NCBI RefSeq assembly: GCF_003336805.1
Contig: NZ_QFWJ01000005.1
Coordinates: forward strand, 1 to 64,000
Direction of reading: 5' to 3'
From: Marinospirillum perlucidum
Lineage (GTDB): Bacteria; Pseudomonadota; Gammaproteobacteria; Pseudomonadales; Halomonadaceae
Length of the DNA: 64,000 nucleotides
The notes under the pieces are model-generated. The model had not been told where the DNA came from and ran no database searches. It saw only the letters and a list, made by a program, of their open reading frames with translations. Numbering within the stretch: position 1 is the first letter of the stretch; each line of letters begins with the position of its first letter. The position numbers were made by a program, and so were the translations under genes. This document shows, piece by piece, positions 20,279 through 29,175 of this stretch.

Positions 20279-21498
20279 TACATGATGCTTCCCATCTGGA
20301 AAATAGGCAGGTACATGGCAATCACCAGCCCCCCTACAATGACACCGAGTACGGCAATCACCAGAGGTTCGAGTAGGCTGGTCATGCTGTCGACCATGGT
20401 GTTGACTTCCTCTTCAAAGAACTCGGCTACCTTGAGCAGCATGGTATCCAGGGCACCGGATTCTTCACCGATGGCCACCATCTGGTTAACCATGGTGGGG
20501 AAGATGCGCGCCTGACGCATGGCAAAATTCAATTGCTGACCGGTCGCTACATCCTCCTTGATGTTATGGATGATTTTGCGATAAACCAGATTACCGGTGG
20601 AGCTGCCAGCCGAATCCAGGGCATCCACCAGAGGTACACCGGCAGAAAAGGAGGTGGCCAGGGTACGGCTAAAACGCGCTACCGCGGATTTATGTAAAAG
20701 CTGTCCGGCAATCGGCAGACGCAGGGTAAACTTACTCAGGTTGTAGGCAAAGGTTTCCGAGCGCTTGCGCCAGAAAAAAACCAGGTAAAGGGCCACGCCC
20801 AGACTACCAAAAACCAGATACCACCATTCCTGCATAAAGCGGGACAGGTTGATTACCATCTGGGTGTAGGCGGGCAGTTCCGCGCCAAAGCTGGCAAACA
20901 TGCGTTCAAATTCCGGTACTACCTTGATCAGCAGCAGCGCAGCAACGGCCAGACCAATGACCATGACAAAAATTGGATAATAAAGGGCTTTTTTGATCTT
21001 GTTCTTGAGGGATTCCATGCGCTCCTTGTACATGGCCACCCTTTCCAGCATGTCTTCCAGAGCACCCGAGGCTTCACCGGCTTCGACCAGGCTGCAAAAA
21101 AGATCATCAAATATAAGCGGATGGCGGCGTAGCGCCTGGGCGACCGGAATACCTGCCGAGACCTGATCACGTAGATCAATCAACAGATCACGCATCTTCT
21201 TTTTGGTTTGACCTTCAATGGTAATGGTCAAAGCCTGCACAACAGGAACTCCGGCCTTGATCATGGTAGCCAGCTGGCGCGAAAAAAGGGTGATATCGCG
21301 CGCAGTGACCTTTTCACCCAGCTTCAGGGAAAAAGACGACTTCTTGCGAATGCGCTTGGGAGAAATCCCCTGTTCTCTCAGTTTGGCACGAACAAAGTTG
21401 ATGTCTTCCGCTTCAATTTCGCCTTTGATGCGCTCACGGCGGGCGTTAGTGCCTTCCCAATGGTAGAGATGAATCTTGGGTGGTTTCTTGGTAGCCAT
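20278..21498 (-). CDS. pilC: Type IV pilus inner-membrane platform protein PilC
   Basis: Polytopic GspF-family platform that couples the PilB motor to pilin polymerisation. Two T2SF repeats are visible, with LFSRQLATMIKAGVPVVQAL at about residue 75 and RFSRTLATSFSAGVPLVDAL at about residue 270. The last transmembrane segment is LLEPLVIAVLGVIVGGLVIAM. The ATG at 21498 (MATKKPPKI) is preferred because the longer frame to 21540 runs into pilB. It gives 406 residues, the normal size. Order pilB-pilC-pilD. Confidence 0.95.
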   Translation of the reverse strand: MATKKPPKIHLYHWEGTNARRERIKGEIEAEDINFVRAKLREQGISPKRIRKKSSFSLKLGEKVTARDITLFSRQLATMIKAGVPVVQALTITIEGQTKKKMRDLLIDLRDQVSAGIPVAQALRRHPLIFDDLFCSLVEAGEASGALEDMLERVAMYKERMESLKNKIKKALYYPIFVMVIGLAVAALLLIKVVPEFERMFASFGAELPAYTQMVINLSRFMQEWWYLVFGSLGVALYLVFFWRKRSETFAYNLSKFTLRLPIAGQLLHKSAVARFSRTLATSFSAGVPLVDALDSAGSSTGNLVYRKIIHNIKEDVATGQQLNFAMRQARIFPTMVNQMVAIGEESGALDTMLLKVAEFFEEEVNTMVDSMTSLLEPLVIAVLGVIVGGLVIAMYLPIFQMGSIM

Positions 21499-21508
21499 AA
21501 GGGGGAAC

Positions 21509-23227
21509 CTATTCCATGGTGACGCGTGTGAGTTCATCAATGCTGGTCAGACCTGCCAATACCTTCTGTCGCCCGGACTGGCGCAGGTCTTTGAAGCCCT
21601 GCTCCCGGGCTAGCCGGTTAATCTCCAGGGCACTGCCGGATCGCATGATGAGATCGGCCAGCTCGGGAGTGATTTTGACCACTTCATAAATCCCCAGGCG
21701 GCCTTTATAGCCCTTGGTGCATTGGCTGCAACCAACAGCTTGATAGATAGTAGTGTTTTCCACCTCTTCTGTGGTAAAGCCCAGCTCCAGCAGGGTTTCC
21801 ACGGGTAGATCCGTTGGTGCTTTGCACTTGGAGCAAAGGCGACGCGCCAGGCGCTGAGCAATAATCAACTGAACCGAGGCCGCCAGGTTGTAGGGAGGGA
21901 TTCCCATGTTCATCAAGCGGTTGAGTGTAGCCGAGGCTGAGTTGGTGTGCAGGGTGGAAAGCACCAGGTGCCCCGTCTGGGCCGCTTTAACAGCGATTTC
22001 AGCCGTATCCAGGTCACGGATTTCCCCGACCATGACAACATCCGGGTCCTGACGCAAAAAGGCTCGCAGGGCCGAGGCAAAATCCAGCCCCACCCGGGTA
22101 TTGATATTGACCTGGTTGATCCCTTCCATATTGATTTCCACGGGATCTTCAGCACTGGCAATATTACGCTCCGGGGTGTTGAGCAGGTTCAGGCCAGTGT
22201 AAAGAGTGACGGTTTTACCGCTGCCAGTAGGGCCGGTGACCAGAATCATGCCCTGGGGGTTGGCCAGTGCCTTCTCATAGAGTTGCTGCTGATCGGGGTC
22301 GAAGCCCAGTTGCTCAATGCCCATTTTTGCGGCATTGGCATCCAGAATCCGCAGTACGATTTTTTCCCCCCAGAGTGTCGGGAGGGTGTTAACACGAAAA
22401 TCAATGGCTCGGGTCTTGGACAGGCGTAGTTTAATGGCCCCATCCTGAGGTAAACGCCTTTCAGAAATATTCAGTTTGGCCATAACCTTCAGGCGAGCTG
22501 CTAGGCGGCCGCGTAAAGAAAGAGGCGGGCGGGTCATTTCATGCAGAATACCATCAATCCGGCAACGAACCCGGTAGCTGTGTTCATAGGGTTCAAAATG
22601 GATATCCGAGGCTCCCCGGCGGATGGCATCCAGCAGTATCTTGTTCACAAATTTGACGATGGGAGCATCATCCTTGCCACCCACCGAATCAGCCAGGGAT
22701 TCTTCTTCAACCAGATTGGTTTCACCGCTTTCCAGGCCTTCCAGCTCAACATCATCCAGATCGCCCAGGGCACCGATATCCGTTTCTAGTGAGGCCTCCA
22801 GAACCTGATGAAGCTTGGGTTCGGAGACAATCACCGGATTGACCACCAACCCCGTTTGAAACTGGATTTCATCAATAGCTGCCAGGTTGGTCGGGGTCGT
22901 CAATGCCAGTGCCAGCTGATTTCCTCGCAGCAGCAGAGGCAGCGCCTGATGCTTGCGAAGCAGGCTTTCATCCACCAGCTTTTTGGGGAAAAGTTTGGGA
23001 TCAAAAGCCTCAAGATCCATGTAGGGCAGACCAAACTCTTCGGCAATGATATTGGCCAGTTGATCACTGTCGACATGACCGGTTGAATTCAGGTAGTGAC
23101 TGTAAGACTGGTTATTTTCTTTAGCCTGAATCTGGGCCGCCAGGGCTTCTCCTTCATCCAGGATTCCTTCACGAATCAGGCGTTTGGATAAAGAACTGAG
23201 AACATGCGGGTTGGAGACGTCCACCAT
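21509..23227 (-). CDS. pilB: Type IV pilus assembly ATPase PilB
   Basis: Cytoplasmic hexameric motor for pilus extension. The N-terminal MshEN-type domain is followed by the ATPase with Walker A GPTGSGKTVTLYTGL and the Asp/Walker B region DPDVVMVGEIRDLDTAEIA. A tetracysteine zinc site is formed by CSKCKAP and CSQCTKGYKGRLGIYE. Product of 572 residues, about the length of P. aeruginosa PilB (566). It is transcribed away from pilA, with 226 bases between the two starts. Confidence 0.96.
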   Translation of the reverse strand: MVDVSNPHVLSSLSKRLIREGILDEGEALAAQIQAKENNQSYSHYLNSTGHVDSDQLANIIAEEFGLPYMDLEAFDPKLFPKKLVDESLLRKHQALPLLLRGNQLALALTTPTNLAAIDEIQFQTGLVVNPVIVSEPKLHQVLEASLETDIGALGDLDDVELEGLESGETNLVEEESLADSVGGKDDAPIVKFVNKILLDAIRRGASDIHFEPYEHSYRVRCRIDGILHEMTRPPLSLRGRLAARLKVMAKLNISERRLPQDGAIKLRLSKTRAIDFRVNTLPTLWGEKIVLRILDANAAKMGIEQLGFDPDQQQLYEKALANPQGMILVTGPTGSGKTVTLYTGLNLLNTPERNIASAEDPVEINMEGINQVNINTRVGLDFASALRAFLRQDPDVVMVGEIRDLDTAEIAVKAAQTGHLVLSTLHTNSASATLNRLMNMGIPPYNLAASVQLIIAQRLARRLCSKCKAPTDLPVETLLELGFTTEEVENTTIYQAVGCSQCTKGYKGRLGIYEVVKITPELADLIMRSGSALEINRLAREQGFKDLRQSGRQKVLAGLTSIDELTRVTME

Positions 23228-23453
23228 ATAGCAGGAATCCTTGCACGGGGGAAACTTAAAGGTAATGAACTGATTATGACATTGGCTACCTAACCTAGGC
23301 TAGGTAACTTTATTCTTGTGTTTGTGTGACTTGATCGAAATCATGGTTGCATTAAGTAACAAAGTGTTTCATAGTTGGCAGGTAAGCTCAAGCCTTCCCG
23401 CAGGGAAGCTGGAGAGTCACCCAAGGCCCCTGACATTAATGGAGAAGTAACCA

Positions 23454-23858
23454 ATGAAAGCAACTCAACAAGGCTTTACTCTTATCGAACTGCTGGTGGT
23501 CATTGCCATCATCGGTATTCTGGCTGCTGTAGCTGTGCCTCAATATCAAAAGTATGTAGAGCGCGCAGAAGTGACTGCTGATTATTCAACAGTCCGTGCT
23601 TTTCAAACAGCTGTTGATGCAGAAGTATTCAGTAGTTCCTCTATTACTGAGACACAGTTAGTGTCCAACTTGGGTTCTGAAGTAACTGCAGATGGATCCA
23701 ATGACACCATTAATCTTTCTGGTTCAGGTGGCAATGAAATCACCTTGGTAAAAGGCGTTGTAACATTAACTCGGGCTGCTGATGGTGGTTGGAGTTGTTC
23801 TTACAATAAAGCTGGTGTAACTCTTGAAGGTTGCACAAATACTGCAAGTGGTAGTTAA
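23454..23858 (+). CDS. pilA: Type IV major pilin
   Basis: Prepilin with a short leader (MKATQQG) and the PilD site before [20 protein letters not shown]; the Glu at mature position 5 is present. The mature chain is about 127 residues. Two cysteines near the end ([13 protein letters not shown]) can form the disulfide that closes the D-region. The chain ends in a Ser (TASGS), a position glycosylated in some Pseudomonas pilins. The middle part is lower in GC than its neighbours, as is common for variable pilins. AGAAGTAACC precedes the ATG. Confidence 0.93.
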   Translation: MKATQQGFTLIELLVVIAIIGILAAVAVPQYQKYVERAEVTADYSTVRAFQTAVDAEVFSSSSITETQLVSNLGSEVTADGSNDTINLSGSGGNEITLVKGVVTLTRAADGGWSCSYNKAGVTLEGCTNTASGS

Positions 23859-23868
23859 GCAATAATTT

Positions 23869-23906
23869 TAAAGCCACTTTTGCTTAAAAAGTGAAGGTGG
23901 CTTTTT
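23869..23906 (+). terminator. pilA terminator overlapping the next gene's ribosome binding site
   Basis: AAAGCCAC at 23869 pairs with GTGGCTTT near 23897-23904, and the hairpin is followed by T residues. The 3' arm contains AAGGTGG, nine bases before the ATG at 23910, so it is also the likely ribosome binding site of the next gene. The hairpin may both end most pilA transcripts and limit translation of read-through mRNA. Confidence 0.6.
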
Positions 23907-23909
23907 AGT

Positions 23910-25271
23910 ATGTTGACAGGGAAACAGTCATTGCAGATTTGGCTAAAAACTGCCGCTGTATTGGTAGCTGTTAATTTTCCTTTTTTCTTTCTTGCTTCTT
24001 ACCTAGCTGTCCCTCGCCCCTGGTTGAACCTTGATTATGCTTTGCTGTTGGTTATTTTTGCGCTGGGATATCGCTGGGTGGGGATAATCTTGACCGGTTT
24101 GTTCGTCAGCCTGGATCTACTAGCCATCTTTGTGCAGGTATTTCCTTTTATACGGGTCACCGATGCCTGGTACCTGCTGCAAATGTTTTTTCTCACCTCG
24201 GCTTCCTATCAGTGGTATACGGTTTTTTTAGGTTTGTTTTTGATTGCCAGCTGGTGGCTGGTGGTCAGATTGCAGAAATATGCTAAACGTCTGCCCGCTT
24301 TAGTTATTTTAAATCTGCTGCTTATTATCTATTTGTTCTTACAGCTCTCGGGATTTAATGATGAGCGAAACCATCGCAATGTAGATCCCGATATGTTTGT
24401 TCAAAGTCAAAGTGAATACTTTGTCGCAACTCGTTTTTCCGGTTTTGCTCAAATGTTTGAAGGTGAAATTGACCCCTTTAAAGCCTACTCTGGAAAAAGC
24501 CTGTCGCGCTTGATGAGTTTCAATGAACCCTCAACAGATAAGATACTGTTTATTATCGCTGAATCCTGGGGTGTTCCTAAAAACCCTCAAATACAAGAAG
24601 CTCTACTGCAACCTCTTTTGGATTTGCCTGCTGTTAAATTTGAGCATGGAAATTTCTTATTTACCGGAGCGACTGTTGCTGCCGAATTTCGCGAACTCTG
24701 TGGATTGCAACTCCAGCATTTCAACCTTAAAGATTTAGATCGGGATTATACGGCCTGTCTGCCTCGGCAGCTCGCACAAAGAAACTTTTCCAGCCTAGCG
24801 ATGCACGCTGCAACTAGTAACGTTTACGATCGCTATGCCTGGTATCCGCAAGTAGGCTTCGATAGCACACTTTTTTATGAAGACAAGGAATGGGAAAGGC
24901 AATGCTATTCCTTTCCGGGTGCTTGTGACCCCGATATGTTGCCAGAAGCCTTTTCTTATCTGAATCTTCCGGGTCGACGCTTTGTATACTGGTTAACCTT
25001 GAATTCACACGCCACCTACGATGCCCGAGACCTTTTTATCGAGCGTTTTGACTGCAGTGCTTTTAACATTCCTTCAGGAGAGAGCTGTCGTAACCTAAAA
25101 CTTCAAGCGCAGTTTTTTGCTTTGCTGGCGCAAGAACTGCAAACGACAGGCTTGGAGGGCTTACAGATTGCAATCGTCGGTGATCATGAACCCCGCATTA
25201 TGAATCTAGAAGAAAAAAATACCATTTTTATATTATCTCGCGTTCCCTGGGTGTTTTTTGCTCTTCCCTAA
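23910..25271 (+). CDS. Sulfatase-superfamily membrane phosphotransferase-like protein
   Basis: Product of 453 residues. Five or so transmembrane helices fill residues 10-150, followed by a periplasmic alkaline-phosphatase-superfamily domain. Motifs seen are FIIAESWG (metal Glu), TGATVAAEFRELCG (candidate nucleophile Thr), LNSHATY, and VGDHEPR near the C-terminus (metal Asp-His). This arrangement is like LtaS, EptA and other phosphoethanolamine or phosphoglycerol transferases. It lies three bases after the pilA terminator, so a role in pilin or envelope decoration is attractive, as with Neisseria PptA. Its substrate cannot be read from sequence. Confidence 0.7.
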   Translation: MLTGKQSLQIWLKTAAVLVAVNFPFFFLASYLAVPRPWLNLDYALLLVIFALGYRWVGIILTGLFVSLDLLAIFVQVFPFIRVTDAWYLLQMFFLTSASYQWYTVFLGLFLIASWWLVVRLQKYAKRLPALVILNLLLIIYLFLQLSGFNDERNHRNVDPDMFVQSQSEYFVATRFSGFAQMFEGEIDPFKAYSGKSLSRLMSFNEPSTDKILFIIAESWGVPKNPQIQEALLQPLLDLPAVKFEHGNFLFTGATVAAEFRELCGLQLQHFNLKDLDRDYTACLPRQLAQRNFSSLAMHAATSNVYDRYAWYPQVGFDSTLFYEDKEWERQCYSFPGACDPDMLPEAFSYLNLPGRRFVYWLTLNSHATYDARDLFIERFDCSAFNIPSGESCRNLKLQAQFFALLAQELQTTGLEGLQIAIVGDHEPRIMNLEEKNTIFILSRVPWVFFALP

Positions 25272-25393
25272 CCCTTTTCTAAGTCCTTGGTTTTTCTAGG
25301 ATAGTTAATAAAATATTCATGTTCGGTAAAGTTTTGCTAAAATTAGCCGATATGTCCCTATATCCAGAAAAAATTCCTTATGAGGGCAATTTT

Positions 25394-26092
25394 ATGTCAA
25401 ATGATAATTTTGCTGTTGCTTCCAGCCAGCTAACGACTCCGGGGCAGGCCAACCCGTCGCAGGCGAAAGCTGTTGAAATGCAAGCGGAAAAAGCAGCACA
25501 AGCACCAGGACTGGAGGGTAAGGAATCAGGGACAGATTGGAATGCACGTAAGGCCGAAGCCAAGGTTGAAGCCAATCAGGGTTTGTTGAACAGCATGTTT
25601 GGCAAGGCGGCACGCACTAGCACCTCCAATGCACAAAAGATCAACTACCAGGAAGTTGCAACCCAGATCGAAGACGTTCTGCGTAAAGAGCTGGGTGATG
25701 AAAACTTCAGTCTGGATAAGCTGGCTGAATCTACAGCAGCCGTTGAAGGTGAAGAAGACTACTGGTCGCCTGAACGTACTGCTGAGCGCATTGCTGTTGG
25801 TGCCACCAGCTATTTTGAAACCTTTAAAAAGCAGCACCCCAACCTATCCGAAGAAGAGCTGATGGATCGTTATATGGCGGTGATTGCACCGGCTATTGAC
25901 CGTGGTTTTGAAGAGGCCAAGGATATTCTCAAGGGCTTTAAGGTTTATGACGGCGAGATAGAGGCCAATGCAGAACGCACCCAGGAATTGGTGCATGAAA
26001 AGCTGGCTCGCTTCCGTACAGAAGTACTGAATCCACCCAGCCAGGAAAAACCACTGATTGATGATGCCCAGGGACTAACGAATCAGGGTTAA
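25394..26092 (+). CDS. DUF5610-like protein
   Basis: Product of 232 residues without a signal peptide or membrane helix. The N-terminal third is rich in Ala, Gln and Ser and probably disordered. The remainder is helical and acidic, with the block ERTAERIAVGATSYFETFKK and then EEELMDRYMAVIAPAIDRGF, which I associate with DUF5610. The ATG at 25394 has GAGGGC eight bases upstream and is preferred to an in-frame start at 25319. Function unknown. It ends directly against the convergent hepT gene. Confidence 0.6.
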   Translation: MSNDNFAVASSQLTTPGQANPSQAKAVEMQAEKAAQAPGLEGKESGTDWNARKAEAKVEANQGLLNSMFGKAARTSTSNAQKINYQEVATQIEDVLRKELGDENFSLDKLAESTAAVEGEEDYWSPERTAERIAVGATSYFETFKKQHPNLSEEELMDRYMAVIAPAIDRGFEEAKDILKGFKVYDGEIEANAERTQELVHEKLARFRTEVLNPPSQEKPLIDDAQGLTNQG

Positions 26093-26578
26093 TCAGCAGT
26101 CTTCTGCTCTTTTGGAAACCTCATCAACCAGTTTTTGGCTAGCCTGGGTCAGCATACTGACCTGGGCTTTTCCCTGATGAAGAGCATCGGCTAAAACTTC
26201 CGGATCTTCGATATATTCATGGATCATCTGGTTACGAAGCTGGCGACTAAGTAGCCAGTTTTCGCTGGATTCGATCCAGCCAAAGCGCTCGGCTTTGTCG
26301 AGGTTATCGATTGCCGCTCCCTTGGGTTCCCCCAGAAACTCCAGTAATTGCGGCAGTAGCTTGTCACCCAGGGTGTCCTGCAAGCGTCCAAAACGCGCCA
26401 CAAAAGCATCCAGTTGTTCGGCAATCAGGTTATCCTGAGTCCATTCTTTGACCCTTTCCGGGGTAACCCTATCTACACCTTCAAAAAGCCGGTTGGCAGT
26501 AAAGCTCAGCAAATCGGCTTCTTTTACTGCAATTCTTTTTAAGAAGATCAATCTTTCCTTGAGAGTTTCACGGCTCAT
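26093..26578 (-). CDS. hepT: HEPN-domain toxin of a HepT/MntA module
   Basis: Product of 161 residues, all helical. The HEPN RNase motif RNQMIHEY (Rx4HxY) lies near residue 114. In characterised type VII systems the Tyr of this motif is AMPylated by the partner MntA to neutralise the RNase. The start overlaps the nucleotidyltransferase gene by four bases. The call rests on the motif and on the gene pair; the protein is longer than many HepT proteins. Confidence 0.8.
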   Translation of the reverse strand: MSRETLKERLIFLKRIAVKEADLLSFTANRLFEGVDRVTPERVKEWTQDNLIAEQLDAFVARFGRLQDTLGDKLLPQLLEFLGEPKGAAIDNLDKAERFGWIESSENWLLSRQLRNQMIHEYIEDPEVLADALHQGKAQVSMLTQASQKLVDEVSKRAEDC

Positions 26579-26874
26579 AAGAGTTCTCCCTGCTCTTCAG
26601 CAATCCTGTGGATGGGCAGATATTTCAGGTTAGGTGCGATCAGAAGGACATCCACCTTGCGCCCCTGGAGTAGACGACTGACTCGGGTGCTCAAAAGTGC
26701 CGACTTTCTGGCTGGCTCCGGGATGGGCTTTAGTGATTTTACCAGGAGATCGAGATCTCCCCCCTTGAGTTGGTCATCCAGGCGAGAGCCGAAAACTTTG
26801 ACAGACACTTCCTGGCCAAAGATCTCTGCGCAGAGGTGTTGGATGCTTGTAGCCTGCTGGGGGGTTAAGCGCAT
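26575..26874 (-). CDS. mntA: MNT-family minimal nucleotidyltransferase, antitoxin of the HepT/MntA module
   Basis: Product of 99 residues with the polymerase-beta-like motif GSRLDDQLKGGDLDLLV (GSx9DxD) at about residue 30. A third acidic residue is in KVDVLLI. It is the first gene of a two-gene operon with hepT. In known type VII systems such a protein transfers AMP to the HEPN toxin. TTGGAAA precedes the ATG. Confidence 0.8.
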   Translation of the reverse strand: MRLTPQQATSIQHLCAEIFGQEVSVKVFGSRLDDQLKGGDLDLLVKSLKPIPEPARKSALLSTRVSRLLQGRKVDVLLIAPNLKYLPIHRIAEEQGELL

Positions 26875-26910
26875 GATTTTTCCAAGTACTTAAATCTTCT
26901 ACGCAGTTTA

Positions 26911-26946
26911 GCAAAAAATAAGGCGGCAACCAGAGGTTGCCGCCTT
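26911..26946 (-). terminator. aroG terminator
   Basis: Perfect 12-base stem (AAGGCGGCAACC / GGTTGCCGCCTT) with an AGA loop. On the minus strand it is followed by ATTTTTTGC. It lies 20 bases after the aroG stop. Confidence 0.85.
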
Positions 26947-26965
26947 GCCAGTGGAGATTAAAGCC

Positions 26966-28060
26966 TTAGCTATTTTTGGCAGCTCTTTGGCGGCGCTCTT
27001 CCAGTACCGGGCGCAGTTTATCGGCCATTTCGGTCAGGGTCTTTTCGGTGGTTTCCCAATCGATGCAGGCATCGGTGACTGACACCCCGTATTCCAGCTG
27101 GGTTTTATCTTCAGTAATCTTTTGATTGCCCCAGCCCAGGTTGGATTCAATCATCAGGCCGACGATGGATTCGTTGCCATCCATGATCTGGTGGGTAACA
27201 TTGTCTAGCACTAGCGGCTGCAGGCCAGGGTCCTTGTTGGAGTTGGCGTGGCTGCAGTCGATCATGATGTTCTGTACCAGGCCTGCCTTGTGCAGGTCGG
27301 CCTCGCACAGCTTGACGCTGACCGAATCATAGTTGGGCTTGCCGTTACCACCACGCAGAACGACATGGCCGTAGCTATTGCCCTTGGTGCGGATAATCGC
27401 GACCTGGCCTTCGTTATTAATACCCAGGAAGTTGTGGGGGTGAGCCATGGATTTCAGAGCATTCACGGCCACATCCAGGCTGCCATCGGTACCATTTTTA
27501 AAGCCGACCGGGCAGGAAAGGCCACTGGACATTTCCCGGTGGGTTTGCGATTCGGTTGTACGCGCGCCAATGGCACTCCAGGCAATGCAATCCTGCATAT
27601 ACTGGGGAGAGATGGGGTCCAGGGCTTCGGTAGCCAGCGGTAAGCCCATTTCGGAAAGATCCACTAGCAGCTTGCGACCAATGCTGAGGCCTTCTTCAAT
27701 CTGGAAGGAATCATCCATGTGGGGATCATTGATCAAGCCTTTCCAGCCAACCGTGGTGCGAGGTTTTTCAAAGTAAACGCGCATAACCAGATAGAGGGTG
27801 TCGCCGACTTTTTCTGCCAGCTTTTTCAGGCGCTCGGCATAATCCAGTGCGGCATCGACATCATGAATCGAGCAGGGGCCGACCACTACGAACAGGCGAG
27901 GATCTTCACGATCCAGAATCTTCTGGATGACCTGGCGGCCTTCAAGAACGGTTTGTTCGGCAGCCTCGGTCAGGGGCAGCTTGTCTTTCAAACGATCCGG
28001 GGTGATCAGGATTTCCTGGGAAGCAACGTTAAGATTGTCGACCCTTTTACTATCGGTCAT
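26966..28060 (-). CDS. aroG: 3-deoxy-7-phosphoheptulonate synthase (class I)
   Basis: First enzyme of the shikimate pathway, condensing phosphoenolpyruvate and erythrose 4-phosphate. Family blocks seen are VVGPCSIHD, RVYFEKPRTTVGWKGLINDP, GARTTESQTHREM, SCPVGFKNGTDG, VLRGGNGKPNY and MIDCSHANSNKD. The Cys of GPCS and the His of CSH are metal-site residues. Product of 364 residues of the AroF/G/H type; which aromatic amino acid inhibits it cannot be told by eye. AAGGAAAC precedes the ATG. The gene is monocistronic. Confidence 0.95.
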   Translation of the reverse strand: MTDSKRVDNLNVASQEILITPDRLKDKLPLTEAAEQTVLEGRQVIQKILDREDPRLFVVVGPCSIHDVDAALDYAERLKKLAEKVGDTLYLVMRVYFEKPRTTVGWKGLINDPHMDDSFQIEEGLSIGRKLLVDLSEMGLPLATEALDPISPQYMQDCIAWSAIGARTTESQTHREMSSGLSCPVGFKNGTDGSLDVAVNALKSMAHPHNFLGINNEGQVAIIRTKGNSYGHVVLRGGNGKPNYDSVSVKLCEADLHKAGLVQNIMIDCSHANSNKDPGLQPLVLDNVTHQIMDGNESIVGLMIESNLGWGNQKITEDKTQLEYGVSVTDACIDWETTEKTLTEMADKLRPVLEERRQRAAKNS

Positions 28061-28217
28061 AGAGTTTCCTTGGTTAAGCTTAAAGGCATGAAAAATTTAA
28101 GGGACATTGTATTGCAACCCGCGAAGGAAGGAAAACCGCTACGGCCTATCCATAAGAATTACTTGGGCGTGGCGCGCTAGGCAGCCGCACAGCTGATGGA
28201 GCTGTAACCCGGCGATG

Positions 28218-28544
28218 TTAAAGACAGTTATCCGGTTTGGGCAAGCCTGCTAGCCGCGCTGCTTCCTTGGCCGGGCTTTCTCCAAATAATTGCATCAGAT
28301 AAATGCTGCGGGCCTGATCAGCACCCAGGTGCTGGCGCAGGTATTTACTGAAAGGGCGCATGGCCGGCGACATTTCAAATTCCTGATAAAACTGGCGCAG
28401 CAGCTTAAGAATCTCCCAGTGAGCCGGTGTTAGCTGGCGTTCTTCTTGCGCGGCCAAGATTTCTGCGACTTCTTCGGACCAATCCTCAAGATGGATCAGA
28501 TAGCCTTCAGGGTCGAGGGGAGGGAGGTTACCAGCTGCAGACAC
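28218..28544 (-). CDS. tusE: Sulfur relay protein TusE (DsrC family)
   Basis: Takes persulfide sulfur from TusD and passes it to MnmA. The product has 108 residues and ends PKPDNCL, with the conserved penultimate Cys107. The block LTPAHWEILKLLRQFYQEF is typical of the family. The start is a GTG at 28544 with a near-perfect GGAGGTGA site eleven bases upstream, inside the end of tusB. It is the last gene of the tusDCB-tusE unit. Confidence 0.93.
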   Translation of the reverse strand: MSAAGNLPPLDPEGYLIHLEDWSEEVAEILAAQEERQLTPAHWEILKLLRQFYQEFEMSPAMRPFSKYLRQHLGADQARSIYLMQLFGESPAKEAARLAGLPKPDNCL

Positions 28545-28806
28545 TCTTCACCTCCAGTGTTTTGGCCACCCAGTCACTGTCCTTGAGTAGTGTGATTTCA
28601 TCACCAAGAAAGCGGCTCAGCCCTCTGGCCGCTACATCGGCTTCCAGCGCCAATAACTCGATGGACTCGGGAAGTTCTTTTAGCCAGTGGTCCTGAGTTA
28701 ACAGGCTCACAGCAGCTTCCATCAATAGCAGGTTGTCACCCGGGCGCAGCAGGGGCAGGCAGAGTTGAGCCTTGTCGCTGGTATTGAGTTGATGCAGGGT
28801 CGCCAT
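28528..28806 (-). CDS. tusB: Sulfur relay protein TusB (DsrH family)
   Basis: Small subunit of the TusBCD heterohexamer. The 92-residue product starts MATLHQLN and carries the LRPGDNLLLMEAAV block of the family. It has no catalytic Cys in the TusD position, as expected for TusB. It begins immediately after the tusC stop (TAAATG) and overlaps tusE. Confidence 0.88.
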   Translation of the reverse strand: MATLHQLNTSDKAQLCLPLLRPGDNLLLMEAAVSLLTQDHWLKELPESIELLALEADVAARGLSRFLGDEITLLKDSDWVAKTLEVKSVCSW

Positions 28807-29175
28807 TTAAAACACCAGGTGGTTGTTGCTGGAGGCTATCAGATCAGCCAGGGCTGTATCACTGAGAGGTTCTGCCTCCAAGAGGAGTTCATCAGCCTTG
28901 AGTTTTCGGCTTTCCAGGCTGGTTTGCTGCACAAAAACAGCGTCCAGATCATACAGAGGAAGGGCCTTGAGCATGGCCTGAATGCCCTTGCTATCGACGC
29001 GATCCGGCTGCTGGTCGGGCAGCAGTTGCAAAACCCCTTCTCCCACAAAAGCCAGGGCGGTTTTGCGGTCAAAGGTAGCACTGACCAGCGCGGTATCCAG
29101 TGCTTCTTTGCTTTGAGCACCAATCAGGGGTGGTTGCGTCATGACCACCAGTAAATCGTAGTGAGCCTTTGTCAT
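28807..29175 (-). CDS. tusC: Sulfur relay protein TusC (DsrF family)
   Basis: Second subunit of TusBCD. From the ATG at 29175 (MTKAHYDLLVVM) the product has 122 residues, and this start overlaps the tusD stop as ATGA. A longer open frame to 29334 lies inside tusD and is not used. The DsrE/F-like core includes EALDTALVSATFDRKTALAFVGEGV and the end ADLIASSNNHLVF. Confidence 0.9.
   Translation of the reverse strand: MTKAHYDLLVVMTQPPLIGAQSKEALDTALVSATFDRKTALAFVGEGVLQLLPDQQPDRVDSKGIQAMLKALPLYDLDAVFVQQTSLESRKLKADELLLEAEPLSDTALADLIASSNNHLVF

Noticed and set aside
23281-23453. Sigma-54 promoter for pilA
   Set aside because: Expected in pseudomonads, but no GG-N10-GC pair with consensus flanks was found.
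28187-28203. Short hairpin after tusE as a terminator
   Set aside because: The stem is only about six bases and no T-run follows it on the minus strand.
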